From assembly GCF_005796185.1 (NCBI RefSeq), contig NZ_VAHM01000007.1, forward strand, positions 124,001 to 188,000: a DNA stretch of 64,000 nt, given 5' to 3'. This DNA comes from Pseudarthrobacter sp. NamB4. GTDB lineage: Bacteria > Actinomycetota > Actinomycetes > Actinomycetales > Micrococcaceae. The position numbers and the translations under genes are program-made. Of this stretch, positions 39,301 to 46,950 are shown in pieces (within the stretch, counting starts at the first letter, position 1; each line of letters starts with the position of its first letter). A model generated the notes under the pieces. The model was not told where the DNA came from. It saw only the letters and a list, made by a program, of their open reading frames with translations, and did not search any database.

Positions 39301-39842
39301 ACCAGCGTTCCTGCCGGCATGGCCTCCAGCCATCGCTTGAAAAGGGTCCGGGGACGAAGGTAGCGACGCCCTCCCATGGCCCTGCCGACGTCGGAATCGG
39401 GCCCGATCAGGACTGTCAAAACGGGCTTCAGGGTTTGCGGGTCAAGGGTACGGGACGCAAGTTCGGCCCGGGTGACAGCCACCGGAACCGCTCCCCCGGA
39501 CTTGCCTGTGGTGCGGGCATGGGCATCGGAGACCAGGCGGCAGAGGGCACGGTAACCTGCCCCGTTGTTGTTGCCCCGCGCCAGCACCACCACCCTGCCT
39601 GCCAGCTGGGTGCGGTGGTGGCCGTCGTCGTCAAATACCGCGAGGTCTACCCCCACAATGGGGTCGATACCCACCTCCATGCAGGCCTTCAGGTGCTTGA
39701 TGGTTCCATACAGGCCGTCCCTGTCAGTGCAGGCGAGCGCAGTTGCACCGTCGGCGGCTGCGGCCTGGGCCAGTTCTTCGGGCCAGGAGACTCCATAGTG
39801 GGCGCTGAAGGCAGTGGAAACGTGAAGATGGGTGAAGCTCAT
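36354..39842 (-). CDS. dnaE2: Error-prone DNA polymerase III alpha subunit DnaE2 (ImuC)
   Basis: A 1162-residue C-family polymerase for translesion synthesis in SOS mutagenesis. The PHP domain begins FTHLHVSTAFSAHYG. The catalytic acidic residues lie in LPDIDIDVESAERH and, later, MLKLDVLGV. A helix-hairpin-helix and an OB fold (GTEVLVAGVRVATQTP) follow. DnaE2 lacks the beta-clamp-binding tail of DnaE1. The start overlaps the DUF6504 stop by 4 nt (ATGA). The promoter region upstream of the DUF6504 gene has a LexA box. ImuA and ImuB genes are not adjacent. Confidence 0.96.
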   Translation of the reverse strand: MSFTHLHVSTAFSAHYGVSWPEELAQAAAADGATALACTDRDGLYGTIKHLKACMEVGIDPIVGVDLAVFDDDGHHRTQLAGRVVVLARGNNNGAGYRALCRLVSDAHARTTGKSGGAVPVAVTRAELASRTLDPQTLKPVLTVLIGPDSDVGRAMGGRRYLRPRTLFKRWLEAMPAGTLVAETVSQLSAPGKPLSTAHAVRMLKLAEEHHIPAILTNAVRYCAADGAPTADVLDSARTLKSLPELAGEPLLQPTGQGWLKSPDEMLRLGKEIIAAAGYGAADLKQLMAQTEALADLCRIDPVSDMGWKQPVVPEASVVGISQDPHVELVQRCQAGVDRRFPGIRGAEATTMLARLDHELGIIRNLGFSSYFLTVAEVSRMIQEMGVRAAARGSGASSLVNYLMDVSHVNPLQHDLIFERFLSQDRATLPDIDIDVESAERHNVYHRIFERFGAERVTLMSMQNGYRARGAVRDAGMALGMDNGEVGEIAKQLWRFSARKFREALQEKPELREFAGRVEQRDVHGNQQLDLLVDLTERLDRLPRHISMHPCGVILGDATLLDRTPVQPSGLGLPMSQFDKHDMDPMGMLKLDVLGVRMQSAMAFAVREIIRIHPSKKEVVAAGRHSPGPDGAGPDYIADNGHIDLNAVPLDDEATFELIRSTHTLGCFQIESPGQRELIGKMAPREFNDLIIDISLFRPGPMKSDMVRPFLEHRHGFSPEVYPHPLLKPVLKETHGVTVFHEQILRTLDVMTGCGLAKADEFRRALSNEVGESQVEEFFRRGAKAKGFLPDVVDKVWDTLKSFASFGFCKAHGAAFAVPTYQSAWLKAHHPEAFLAGLWEHDPGMYPKRLLVAEARRLGIPILPLDINRSKAEYRVERIEEGRDAGKLGIRLSLKGIYGLSATELKRIVAGQPYDSLADLRARSRISKPSIRRLAQLGAFDSLHREAGGTANRADLVHHLQKLQVSGNGRKGVEVIEGQLSLPLGDVELRNVKPGLPAPSLVDNVRAELDLMAVDVSSHLMDSHRPMLNRLGVTTADKLLNLRNGTEVLVAGVRVATQTPPMRGGRRVVFISIDDGTGCIDSVFFHEAQEKAGMLLFGTRLLLICGTTRRTGPRGISLSASMAWDLSQTDTLPFKDSQPQEPVGAHPLDGITRSLAITGFSG

Positions 39843-40174
39843 GCTGTTCTTGGCCGTAGTGCGTCATGGATCCGCAGGAGCCGCCAGCGGCCGCTGCGGA
39901 TATGCCGGGTGAGGTCAAGGGTCAGGGGCTCATCAGCCACGCCATCATCCCGCCCGGTCTGGAACGGGACAACCTGGACGCGCCAAATTTCGTGGTCAAC
40001 AAGTCCGGGACCGCTGCCCAGCGGTGCCCTGCTTTCTTCTGCCCACCACTGCCGGCGTTCATACCATCGGGCAGGTTCAGCGCAGACTGAATAGGACCTT
40101 CCTGCCCATGCCAGGCTTTGGGGCTGCCCCTCAGAATTGCAGACGACATCCACGGATTCAGTGAACATTCCCAT
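39839..40174 (-). CDS. DUF6504-family protein in the SOS cassette
   Basis: A 111-residue protein. The pattern SYSVCAEPARWYERRQWWAE, LVDHEIWRVQVV and a basic C-terminal WRLLRIHDALRPR matches DUF6504 proteins encoded between imuB and dnaE2 in actinobacteria. Function unknown; linkage to dnaE2 suggests a role in translesion synthesis. The ATG at 40174 has GGGAGGCGCC upstream, and a LexA-type box lies about 31 bp further up. It is translationally coupled to dnaE2. Confidence 0.85.
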   Translation of the reverse strand: MGMFTESVDVVCNSEGQPQSLAWAGRSYSVCAEPARWYERRQWWAEESRAPLGSGPGLVDHEIWRVQVVPFQTGRDDGVADEPLTLDLTRHIRSGRWRLLRIHDALRPRTA

Positions 40175-40204
40175 GGCGCCTCCCGGATTTGGTCCTCAAA
40201 GTAT

Positions 40205-40220
40205 TCGAATACTTGTTCGA
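40205..40220 (-). promoter_or_regulatory. LexA (SOS) box for the DUF6504-dnaE2 operon
   Basis: On the minus strand the 16-mer reads TCGAACAAGTATTCGA, matching the actinobacterial LexA consensus TCGAAC-N4-GTTCGA in 11 of 12 defined positions. A likely -10 (TAGACT, 40231-40236 on the minus strand) with a 17-bp spacer to GGGCTT lies just upstream, so LexA would cover the transcription start. Confidence 0.85.
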
Positions 40221-40310
40221 ATGGTTCCAGTCTAACGCGCCTGAACGCGTAAAGCCCAGACAAGGATCAAAGGGGTGGACGGACAGTAAGGCAGGGAGCA
40301 GGATTGTGCC

Positions 40311-40700
40311 ATGGATATCCAAGACGCACTCCTCAAGCAGGCACAAATCAAGGCCCAGGACTCCACCTTGGTGGCAACGTTCGATATTGACGGCACCATT
40401 CCGGGAACGGGCGCCTACGTGGTGGGCCTGGTTGGCGCCACGCCGGACTATTCAACGCAGCGGCGCCTGTGCATTGAGTTCATGAACGGGGAGGCCATTG
40501 CCTTCTACTCGTTCAACCGTGAACAGGGCACGGAAGAAAACTATGATCTTTCCGGGGTTACCCACTCGGAGAACAGGATTACCGGGCACTTTCCGCTCAC
40601 GGCCATTGATGGCCTGGGCCAAGGCCATGTCATGTCTGCCTTCAGCGAGGCAGACGGACGGGAATACCAGTCGGGTGTCCCGGTAGAGGAAGCCCTTTAG
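40311..40700 (+). CDS. Hypothetical protein, 129 aa
   Basis: Not recognised. A soluble, acidic protein with no signal peptide or membrane segment. Beta-rich segments (TLVATFDIDGTI, RRLCIEFMNGEAIAFYSFN) alternate with short turns. ATG after GGAGCAGGATTG. It diverges from the SOS cassette and could share the intergenic region carrying the LexA box (91 bp upstream), but the box is placed for the other strand. Codon use matches its neighbours. Confidence 0.7.
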   Translation: MDIQDALLKQAQIKAQDSTLVATFDIDGTIPGTGAYVVGLVGATPDYSTQRRLCIEFMNGEAIAFYSFNREQGTEENYDLSGVTHSENRITGHFPLTAIDGLGQGHVMSAFSEADGREYQSGVPVEEAL

Positions 40701-40718
40701 GGCCCCCTGAACAGCGGG

Positions 40719-41039
40719 TCAGCTGTTCTCTTTGTGGACCCGCAGTTCGAGTTCAATGAAGCCGGAGATCATCGCCCGGTACGTGGACTCCACGATGTCC
40801 GGATCGATGTCCTTCTTTTCGGCGGCTGAGCGGACGTGTTCGATGATCCGCTCCACGCGGCCCGGAGCCCGGACCTCCGCGTCGTCGCCCTTCAGCGTTC
40901 CGGCTATCCGGATCAGCCGCTCGCGGCGGGCGATAAGGGTGACAATCTGGTCATCCACTTCATCCACAGCAATGCGGACGGCAGCGAGCTGCTCTTTGTC
41001 GGCCAAAGCATCCCGTTCGTTCCCTTGAATAGTTGCCAT
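40719..41039 (-). CDS. Chorismate mutase (AroQ type)
   Basis: A 106-residue all-helical enzyme converting chorismate to prephenate for Phe/Tyr synthesis. VRIAVDEVDDQIVTLIARRERLI is the first AroQ helix with the catalytic Arg set; RVERIIEHVRSAAEKKDID and STYRAMISGFIELE complete the fold. Cytoplasmic, no signal peptide. ATG at 41039; only 19 bp separate it from the start of the divergent VOC gene, so promoters must overlap or lie within coding sequence. Confidence 0.92.
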   Translation of the reverse strand: MATIQGNERDALADKEQLAAVRIAVDEVDDQIVTLIARRERLIRIAGTLKGDDAEVRAPGRVERIIEHVRSAAEKKDIDPDIVESTYRAMISGFIELELRVHKENS

Positions 41040-41058
41040 CGTCTGACAGTATCGAACC

Positions 41059-41481
41059 ATGCAGCCCAGAGTCGACTTCATCTCGTTAGGTGTCCGCAGC
41101 GTTGCCGCATCCCGCGCGTTTTATGTTGCAGGCCTTGGCTGGCCGGTCCACCGTGAGCTTCCCGGCGACGTGGTGTTCATCCAGGTAAACCACGGACTGG
41201 TGCTCTCCCTGTGGGACGTGCGCCAGATGCAGGCAGACGCCGGGGTCAGCCCGCCCGGGCCCGTCCCCTGCATAACGCTCAGCCACAACCTTCCCAGCAC
41301 GGCGGACGTGGACCGTGTCATGGAAGAAGTTGCCGCAGCGGGGGCAGCAATCATCTCCGAGCCCATCACCCAGCCCTGGGGTGGGTACAGCGGCTACTTC
41401 GCGGACCCGGACGGCTATCGCTGGGAAGTGGCGTACAACCCCACCTGGGCAGTGGACGACGACGGCGCGGTCACCGTATAG
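41059..41481 (+). CDS. VOC-superfamily protein (glyoxalase/bleomycin-resistance fold)
   Basis: A 140-residue protein of two beta-alpha-beta-beta-beta modules. Conserved features are ISLGVRSVAASRAFYVAGLGW at the start, and WGGYSGYFADPDGYRWEVAYNP at the end with the usual metal-ligand Glu. Substrate not predictable; such proteins include lactoylglutathione lyases, dioxygenases and drug-binding proteins. ATG at 41059. Confidence 0.9.
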   Translation: MQPRVDFISLGVRSVAASRAFYVAGLGWPVHRELPGDVVFIQVNHGLVLSLWDVRQMQADAGVSPPGPVPCITLSHNLPSTADVDRVMEEVAAAGAAIISEPITQPWGGYSGYFADPDGYRWEVAYNPTWAVDDDGAVTV

Positions 41482-41523
41482 CGCCCGTCCGTCCCTTTCG
41501 CCGGGGCTGCTGGAGCCGCGCTG

Positions 41524-42285
41524 CTAGAAGAGTGCTTCCACGGGCTGGATCAGCTGGGGTCCGTTGTTCCGCACGTTCCCCACTTCCTTGCCCACTGAGT
41601 CCACGTGCCAGCCGGCCGCAACGTCTTTGACCCCCGCCCGAACGAGGTCCACCAGGCCGGCCGCGTCGTCGGCCTGGGGGTCGAGCCAGGCCTGCATCGT
41701 GGCTTTGTCCATTGGCAGTGGTACCCGGTCATGGAGGGCAGTCAGCTTTCCGAATACTGTTGATTCGCTGCCGGGAGGCGGGGTGTCCGTGGTGAGGATG
41801 GACGTGGAGAGGATCCAGCCGCCGGGCTCCCCGGCGGGCCACGACGGGTCCTTCCACCACTCGTAGAGTCCGGCGAAAACCAGGCCCTTGCCCTCACCCG
41901 GATGCACGTAGTAGGGCTGCTTGGATTTTCCCGGGCCCTGCTTCCATTCGTAATAGCCGTCGGCCGGTACGGCGCAGCGGCGTGACTGGATGGCTTTGCG
42001 GAAGGCCGGCTTTTCAAGCACCGATTCACTGCGGGCGTTGATCATCCGGGAGCCGATCCCCGGGTCCTTGGCCCACGACGGGACCAGGCCCCACCGGGCC
42101 GCGTGGAGCTGGCGGACCTGCTTGGGCGCCGGCCCGTCCTCCACCAGGCGCTCCAGGACGATCGGGACATCATCCGTTGGCGCTACATTCCACGACGGCG
42201 GAATGCTCACCTCCTCCTCAAGCTCGGCGTCGAACTCGGCCAGGAGGTCCCCTACGGCACGTGCCATCACATAGCGTCCACACAT
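41524..42285 (-). CDS. SOS-response-associated peptidase (SRAP/YedK, HMCES-like)
   Basis: A 253-residue protein that forms a protective DNA-protein crosslink at abasic sites in single-stranded DNA. The catalytic Cys2 is in MCGRY, with the conserved NARSES, ADGYYEWK (Glu) and LHDRVPLPM (His) motifs. It is close in function to the nearby SOS cassette, but no LexA box is seen upstream. ATG at 42285, diverging from the mycoredoxin gene. Confidence 0.95.
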   Translation of the reverse strand: MCGRYVMARAVGDLLAEFDAELEEEVSIPPSWNVAPTDDVPIVLERLVEDGPAPKQVRQLHAARWGLVPSWAKDPGIGSRMINARSESVLEKPAFRKAIQSRRCAVPADGYYEWKQGPGKSKQPYYVHPGEGKGLVFAGLYEWWKDPSWPAGEPGGWILSTSILTTDTPPPGSESTVFGKLTALHDRVPLPMDKATMQAWLDPQADDAAGLVDLVRAGVKDVAAGWHVDSVGKEVGNVRNNGPQLIQPVEALF

Positions 42286-42426
42286 GGCTCCAGCATGCCA
42301 TCGGCGGGAATCAGTGTCATCCGGGAGGCATGTGAAGCGCCTGCTGCCGGCGGTGCCCGGGAATAGTCGGCCCCGCGTTACCGTTGACGGGAACGAAAAC
42401 CGTTATCGACACAGAGGAGAGCTTTC

Positions 42427-42684
42427 GTGGACTTCACTCCCGAATCCGGCAGCATCACCATGTTTTCCACCACCTGGTGCGGCTACTGCAACCGGCTGAA
42501 GAAGCAGCTTGATGCCCAGGGCATCGGCTACACCGAGATCAACATCGAGGAAGTGGAAGGCACCGCCGAACTCGTGGAGCAGCTGAACGGCGGCAACCGC
42601 ACGGTCCCCACCGTCCTCTTCCCGGACGGAACCGCTGCCACCAACCCTTCCGCTGCCGAAGTCAAGACCAGGCTCGCAGCGTAG
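42427..42684 (+). CDS. Mycoredoxin (glutaredoxin-like)
   Basis: An 85-residue thioredoxin-fold protein with active site CGYC (C18, C21), the signature of Mrx1 mycoredoxins that reduce mycothiol-mixed disulfides. The cis-Pro loop is NRTVPTVLFPDG. GTG start after AGAGGAGAG. The end is followed by a strong bidirectional hairpin. Confidence 0.92.
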   Translation: MDFTPESGSITMFSTTWCGYCNRLKKQLDAQGIGYTEINIEEVEGTAELVEQLNGGNRTVPTVLFPDGTAATNPSAAEVKTRLAA

Positions 42685-42763
42685 TCCTCGCAGCAGAGTT
42701 CCCTGCCCCAGGCTGACCAGGACCCCCTTCCCCCGCGGCCCGGCGTCAGCAGCTCGAACATTT

Positions 42764-42801
42764 AGAACGGGACCAGCATCGATTGATGCTGGTCCCGTTC
42801 T
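42764..42801. terminator. Bidirectional terminator between mycoredoxin and lipoate-ligase genes
   Basis: Perfect 17-bp arms (AGAACGGGACCAGCATC, 42764-42780, and its complement 42785-42801) with a GATT loop, placed between two convergent genes. Confidence 0.9.
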
Positions 42802-42837
42802 GTTTGCTCAGTATGCCGGGGCCCTGTCGAGCCGGGG

Positions 42838-43587
42838 TCACGCCGCCAGGCTGCTGAAGGGGGCGGCCTGGAGGGTGGCGTGGCCGGCGTAGGTGTCCAG
42901 AAGTGCCTGCTCCACCACAGCAACGTCCACCCCGGGCACAAGATCGTCCACGGCCCCTGCGGTGGCAGGCACCCAGTCCAGTCCCAGGGCAGCATAGCTG
43001 TCCGTCAGGACTTTGCGGATGGGCGCGGAGTTTTCCACCACGATGACAGAGCTGAAAAGCCAGCCGCCTGCCACCACCCGCTGGGCCGTGCCCACCAGCT
43101 TGATCCGGTGCTTACTGTCGGCCGGGTCCGTGCCGTGCACGCTGAACTCCCCGGGGCAGTATTCACCGGGAATCTCGCCAACTGCCGCCTGTACCCCGAC
43201 ACGGCGCAGGGCCTGCGCGAACAGGTCCCCGAAGTAGCCGAACCTTGTTTTGGAGCCGGCGATGGCATCCGCGTCCGGCTCTATGTGGTCCACCACCAGG
43301 GTTCCCTGATGGTAGGCGGCGGCACGCCCGCCGGCCCTGCGCACCAGGGGTTCGAAGCCATTGGCGCGGCAGGCCTGCGCCGCCGCCTCGAATCCCGGCA
43401 GCCGGGTGTCCCGCTGCCCGAAGGCGACGGTGGGTGCGGGCCGGTAAAGCCGCAGGAGGGGACCACTCTCCCCGTTCCTGGCCCTGGAAAGCAGCTCCAG
43501 GCCGAACTCGAGGTCACGTCCGGCCCCCAGCGACCTGTCCTGCCGTACGACTGTCAGCGTGCGGGCTCCGGGACCGCCGTCGTTCAT
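42838..43587 (-). CDS. Lipoate-protein ligase A-like (BPL/LplA fold)
   Basis: A 249-residue protein. RRAGGRAAAYHQGTLVVDH is the RRxxGGxxVxH-type ligand-binding loop, EYCPGEFSVH and KLVGTAQRVV (conserved catalytic Lys) are family motifs. The His/Gln following the loop could indicate octanoyltransferase (LipM-like) rather than ligase activity; only biochemistry could tell. ATG at 43587. Convergent with the mycoredoxin gene. Confidence 0.88.
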   Translation of the reverse strand: MNDGGPGARTLTVVRQDRSLGAGRDLEFGLELLSRARNGESGPLLRLYRPAPTVAFGQRDTRLPGFEAAAQACRANGFEPLVRRAGGRAAAYHQGTLVVDHIEPDADAIAGSKTRFGYFGDLFAQALRRVGVQAAVGEIPGEYCPGEFSVHGTDPADSKHRIKLVGTAQRVVAGGWLFSSVIVVENSAPIRKVLTDSYAALGLDWVPATAGAVDDLVPGVDVAVVEQALLDTYAGHATLQAAPFSSLAA

Positions 43588-43743
43588 GTTGCCAAGCTCC
43601 CTATGGTCTTTGTGCAGATCCTCGTTGTCACGGCATCGCTGTCGCAGCAGCTGCCGGCACAGCGGCCCACCCTTCCGGGCGGCCTGCGTAAGCGGCCGCG
43701 GACAGACAAAGCCTAGGGTACCCCGCCGGCGGTGCCTGGCCGG

Positions 43744-44547
43744 TCAGGTCCTGCGCAGCGTCAGGATCTGCTCGGCGCGGCCGAACGGCCCCTGGAGGTC
43801 GTGCAGGACGGTGGACGTCAGGCCGATTCCGTCCCGCCCGAAGGTGACGGCGTTGTCCAGGCCCAGCCACTCCCCCTCCGGGCGGCGGTACATGTGGATC
43901 TGCAGGTCAAGGTTGGGAAAGGCATAGCTGTCCCTGCCGGGAGGCACCCTGGCAGCGATGCCGTTGGCGGTATCCACCAGTCCCGCCAGCCGGGCCAGGT
44001 CGCCGCTGTCGGCCTTGTCTGTCAGGGGGTGCCCGGTCCGCAGCCAGACTTTTCCGGCTCCCGGCCGGTGCCCTTCGGCCACCCGCATTTCCAGTGAGCG
44101 GATAAAGCCGCCCGGCCATACGGCGGCACCGTCATATGGCTTGCAGTCCTCCGGCCCCGGGATGGGGCTGTCTTCAATGGCAGCCACCGGCGCCGTGTCG
44201 CTGGTAACCATCCGCCAGGCCGTAGCACGAATGGCGGTCCGGCCGCCGGCGACCAGTTCCGCCTGGAGGAGTTCGATGGTCTTGCCGGGCCTGAGGGTGG
44301 TGGTTTCAATGCGGAACTCCCCGGCCGGAATGAGGCCCAGGATCTCGTAACTGATCCGCGCCATGCGCATATCGGCACGGGGCTGGTGCCGTTCCAGGCT
44401 GTCAGCCATCAGGCCGGAGGCCGGTGCCATGTGCTGCTCGTGTGCGTTCCAGGCACCCTGGGCGTGGATGGTGGACCGGAAACGTCCCCCGCTGAGGTCC
44501 AGGTAGTAGAAGTTTCCTTCCGCCAGTTCAGGCAGGTCTGCGGTCAA
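43744..44547 (-). CDS. Thioesterase family protein (double hotdog)
   Basis: A 267-residue acyl-CoA thioesterase-like protein. The segments GRFRSTIHAQGAWNAHEQHM, RISYEILGLIPAGEFRIETT and LRPGKTIELLQAELV form the first hotdog, and LQIHMYRRPEGEWLGLDNAV the second. TTG start at 44547 is chosen because GGAAGGG lies 7 nt upstream; the frame stays open upstream but overlaps the divergent EEP gene and lacks ATG or GTG before that point. Substrate unknown. Confidence 0.85.
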   Translation of the reverse strand: MTADLPELAEGNFYYLDLSGGRFRSTIHAQGAWNAHEQHMAPASGLMADSLERHQPRADMRMARISYEILGLIPAGEFRIETTTLRPGKTIELLQAELVAGGRTAIRATAWRMVTSDTAPVAAIEDSPIPGPEDCKPYDGAAVWPGGFIRSLEMRVAEGHRPGAGKVWLRTGHPLTDKADSGDLARLAGLVDTANGIAARVPPGRDSYAFPNLDLQIHMYRRPEGEWLGLDNAVTFGRDGIGLTSTVLHDLQGPFGRAEQILTLRRT

Positions 44548-44740
44548 CGGGTGGCCCTTCCGGAGTTCCAGTGAATCGGCCTTAACTGTATCCCGCCGGC
44601 TGCCGGCCGCCTCGGGCGGCCCGGCCCGCAGGGCGCAACACGGCAACTCAAGGGACGCGGCGAAATGTTGGGGCCCGCAGGGATTCCTCCGACTAGACTC
44701 AGGAACTGGTCCTGTCAGCAACCCTCGGAAGAGGTGTTCC

Positions 44741-45418
44741 ATGCGCGTCATCAGCTACAACCTCCGCAAACACGCAGCGAGCGGTGAACTCCTCGCCCTG
44801 GCGAAGAATCATGACATTGATGCGCTCTGCCTCCAGGAAGTCGATGCCGCCGACCTCCCCGAAACCCTGGGCCCGCTGCATTTGGCAGATGTCACGAAAG
44901 GCAACCGGCTGGGGTTGGCCATCTATTACCGCACCAGCCGTTTCACGGCGCTGGACACCCAGTCCTTCGCGCTGAAAAAGTCGATGCACGACCGTGTACT
45001 GGCTCCCGCCCATGAGCGGCTGATCGGGACCCGGGTCATGGACAACGCGACGCAGCATGAGCTGGTGATCGGTTCGTTCCACGCGGCACCGCTCACGGCA
45101 TCCAATTCGCTGCGGCGCAAGCAGATCCATGCTGCCCACGCCGAGCTCCTGAGCATGGGCAGGGGGCTGATGACTTTGATGGTCGGCGACTTCAACTACC
45201 CGTTCTTCACGAAGAACCTGCACATGCACATGAAGAACTCCGGCTATGCGCTGTCCCTCAGCAACCGCCGCACCTACACGCGTTACAAGGTTTTCAAAGG
45301 CCACTTCGACTTTGCCACGTCACTGGGCCTGGACATCGAAAGCGTGGAAACCCTGCCGCGCGGAAACTCGGACCACCTGCCCATCCTGGTCACCGCCGAA
45401 TACGGCCCCGACTACTAG
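44741..45418 (+). CDS. Endonuclease/exonuclease/phosphatase (EEP) family protein
   Basis: A 225-residue metal-dependent hydrolase with the EEP set YNLRKH, LQEVD (metal Glu), VGDFNYP (Asp/Asn) and SDHLPI (Asp/His). No signal peptide, so cytoplasmic. The family includes nucleases, sphingomyelinases and inositol phosphatases; the substrate is unknown. ATG start with GGAAGAGG upstream. The stop overlaps that of the NUDIX gene. Confidence 0.93.
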   Translation: MRVISYNLRKHAASGELLALAKNHDIDALCLQEVDAADLPETLGPLHLADVTKGNRLGLAIYYRTSRFTALDTQSFALKKSMHDRVLAPAHERLIGTRVMDNATQHELVIGSFHAAPLTASNSLRRKQIHAAHAELLSMGRGLMTLMVGDFNYPFFTKNLHMHMKNSGYALSLSNRRTYTRYKVFKGHFDFATSLGLDIESVETLPRGNSDHLPILVTAEYGPDY

Positions 45419-45924
45419 GATTCCAGCTCCAGCCGGCCGCGGAGTTCCGGCCAGGAGGCGGCAAAGCCCGGGTGCAGTTCAAGGCCGGCCACCTCGGGCA
45501 GCGGAACCCACCGCAGCTCCAGGCTTTCCGGATCGCTGATCATGGGCTCGAACGGCTCCCGCACGAATACCACCACGGTGGTGTAGGACCAGTAGCCCAG
45601 GTCCAGCAGGGCCGTGAAGAGGACATCGACATTGTCCGCAGGGACTGCGGCTTCCTCATAAGCCTCCCGGAGCGCGCCTGTGACCGGCTCCTCGCCCTCA
45701 TGCAAGGCGCCGCCGGGCAGGCCCCAGGTTCCCCCGTTGTGGCTCCAGACGGCACGGTGCTGCAACAAAACGCCCTTGCCGGGATCGTATGCCAGCACCC
45801 CGGCCGCGCCGAACCGCCCCCAGAAGCGCCCCCGGTTCCCCTCGACCCAGGCATCTCCGGGATCGCGGGGACCGGTACGGACGGGTGGAGCGGAAGACGC
45901 CGTGAACGACGGGTTGTGATCCAT
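45415..45924 (-). CDS. NUDIX hydrolase
   Basis: A 169-residue pyrophosphohydrolase with the Nudix box GGALHEGEEPVTGALREAYEEA spread at residues about 76-97 (pattern GX5EX7REUXEEXGU). The N-terminus is Pro/Ser-rich; WVEGNRGRFWGRFGAAGVLAY precedes the box as in actinobacterial homologues. ATG at 45924. Convergent with the EEP gene with overlapping stops. Confidence 0.93.
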   Translation of the reverse strand: MDHNPSFTASSAPPVRTGPRDPGDAWVEGNRGRFWGRFGAAGVLAYDPGKGVLLQHRAVWSHNGGTWGLPGGALHEGEEPVTGALREAYEEAAVPADNVDVLFTALLDLGYWSYTTVVVFVREPFEPMISDPESLELRWVPLPEVAGLELHPGFAASWPELRGRLELES

Positions 45925-45979
45925 CGCTCCAGTCTGACAGGTGCAGCGGGTGCGGCGCACCCGCCGCCCGCCCCGGCCC

Positions 45980-46177
45980 TCAGGCCCGCTTCTGCTGCCC
46001 GCGCTCGACGGCGAAATCGCCGCCGGGATACATGATGGTCTCGTGGCCGTCGTCGAAGCAGACGAGGTATGGCGGCGTGCCGCCCTGGCCCCGCACCTCG
46101 AGGATCACTCCATGCCTGTCCGTGGCCCCCACAGTCCTGCCATGCACAATGATGCGGTCGCCCTGCGCTGCCTCCAT
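45980..46177 (-). CDS. DUF1918 protein
   Basis: A 65-residue protein with the DUF1918 pattern GDRIIVHGRTVGATDRHGVILEVRGQ-G-PPYLVCFDDGHETIMYPG, a small beta-barrel. Role unknown; common next to stress genes in actinobacteria. The ATG at 46177 has a strong site (GGAGGTGATTGCC) upstream. Longer in-frame starts lack one. Confidence 0.9.
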   Translation of the reverse strand: MEAAQGDRIIVHGRTVGATDRHGVILEVRGQGGTPPYLVCFDDGHETIMYPGGDFAVERGQQKRA

Positions 46178-46331
46178 GGCAATCACCTCCAAGCCCAGAT
46201 TACGACTGGCCTCCTGCACTGAAAAAGGGGCAACGGAAAAAGGGGGAAGGGAATAGGGGGCAGCGCCGGGGCCAGGGAAACGGCCACTGGAAAAGGCCGC
46301 GGAGGAGGCAGGACGTGGCAGGATTTCCTGC

Positions 46332-46838
46332 ATGCCGCTGAACCTCGTACTGGTCGCCGATACCCATGTCCCCAAGCGCGCCCGCAGCCTGCCTGCCCAA
46401 GTGTGGGCCGCCGTCGAAAGTGCCGACGTGGTCTTTCACGCCGGTGACTGGGTGGCGGCGCCTGTCCTGGATGAGTTCGAGCAGCGGAGCCGCTCGGTGG
46501 TGGGCGTCTACGGGAACAACGACGGGCCGGAATTGCGCCGGCGGCTTCCGGAAACCGCCACCGTCACGCTCGAAGGCGTCCGTTTTGCGATGGTGCATGA
46601 AACGGGCCAGGCCAAGGGGCGGGAGGCGCGGTGTGAGGCGCTTTACCCGGAGGCGGACGTCCTGGTGTTCGCCCACAGCCATATCCCGTGGGACACCGAA
46701 TCGCCGCGGGGCCTGCGGCTGCTGAACCCGGGATCCCCCACCGACCGCCGCCGCCAGCCGGCCTGTACCTACATGACGGCGGTGGTGGATGCGGGCAGGC
46801 TGGCTGAGGTCCGGCTGGTGCAGGTCAGCCGGGACTGA
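46332..46838 (+). CDS. YfcE/MJ0936-type metallophosphoesterase
   Basis: A 168-residue calcineurin-like phosphodiesterase. Metal-binding motifs are visible: VADTHVP, HAGDWV, VYGNNDG, MVHETGQ, FAHSHIPW (D-x-H, G-D, G-N-N-D, H, G/H-H). ATG at 46332. The upstream 150 bp is A/G-rich (repeated AAAAAGGGG-like stretches). Confidence 0.92.
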   Translation: MPLNLVLVADTHVPKRARSLPAQVWAAVESADVVFHAGDWVAAPVLDEFEQRSRSVVGVYGNNDGPELRRRLPETATVTLEGVRFAMVHETGQAKGREARCEALYPEADVLVFAHSHIPWDTESPRGLRLLNPGSPTDRRRQPACTYMTAVVDAGRLAEVRLVQVSRD

Positions 46839-46881
46839 CCCAGGGTTGGCAGGGGCCCTCCTGATTGCCTAGGCTTGGAAC

Positions 46882-46895
46882 GGTAAGCATGCTTA
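46882..46895 (+). promoter_or_regulatory. GTAAGCATGCTTAG element upstream of the SDR gene
   Basis: A near-perfect palindrome 56 bp before the SDR start. A related ATGCTTA sequence, oriented toward the gene, precedes two other small genes (near 55751-55757 and 56352-56358). It may be a stress promoter or operator; inference only. Confidence 0.35.
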
Positions 46896-46950
46896 GCTTT
46901 TGTGTTCCATCCACGCAACTTGTTCCAACCGAACAAACAGGAGGACCGCC

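Noticed and set aside
42384..42408. TTGACG and TTATCG as a mycoredoxin promoter
   Set aside because: The spacer of about 13 bp is too short for a normal sigma-70-type promoter.
46186..46331. Purine-rich stretch (AAAAAGGGG repeats) as a possible regulatory repeat or short gene
   Set aside because: No start, no codon pattern, no inverted structure; looks like compositional noise before the phosphoesterase gene.
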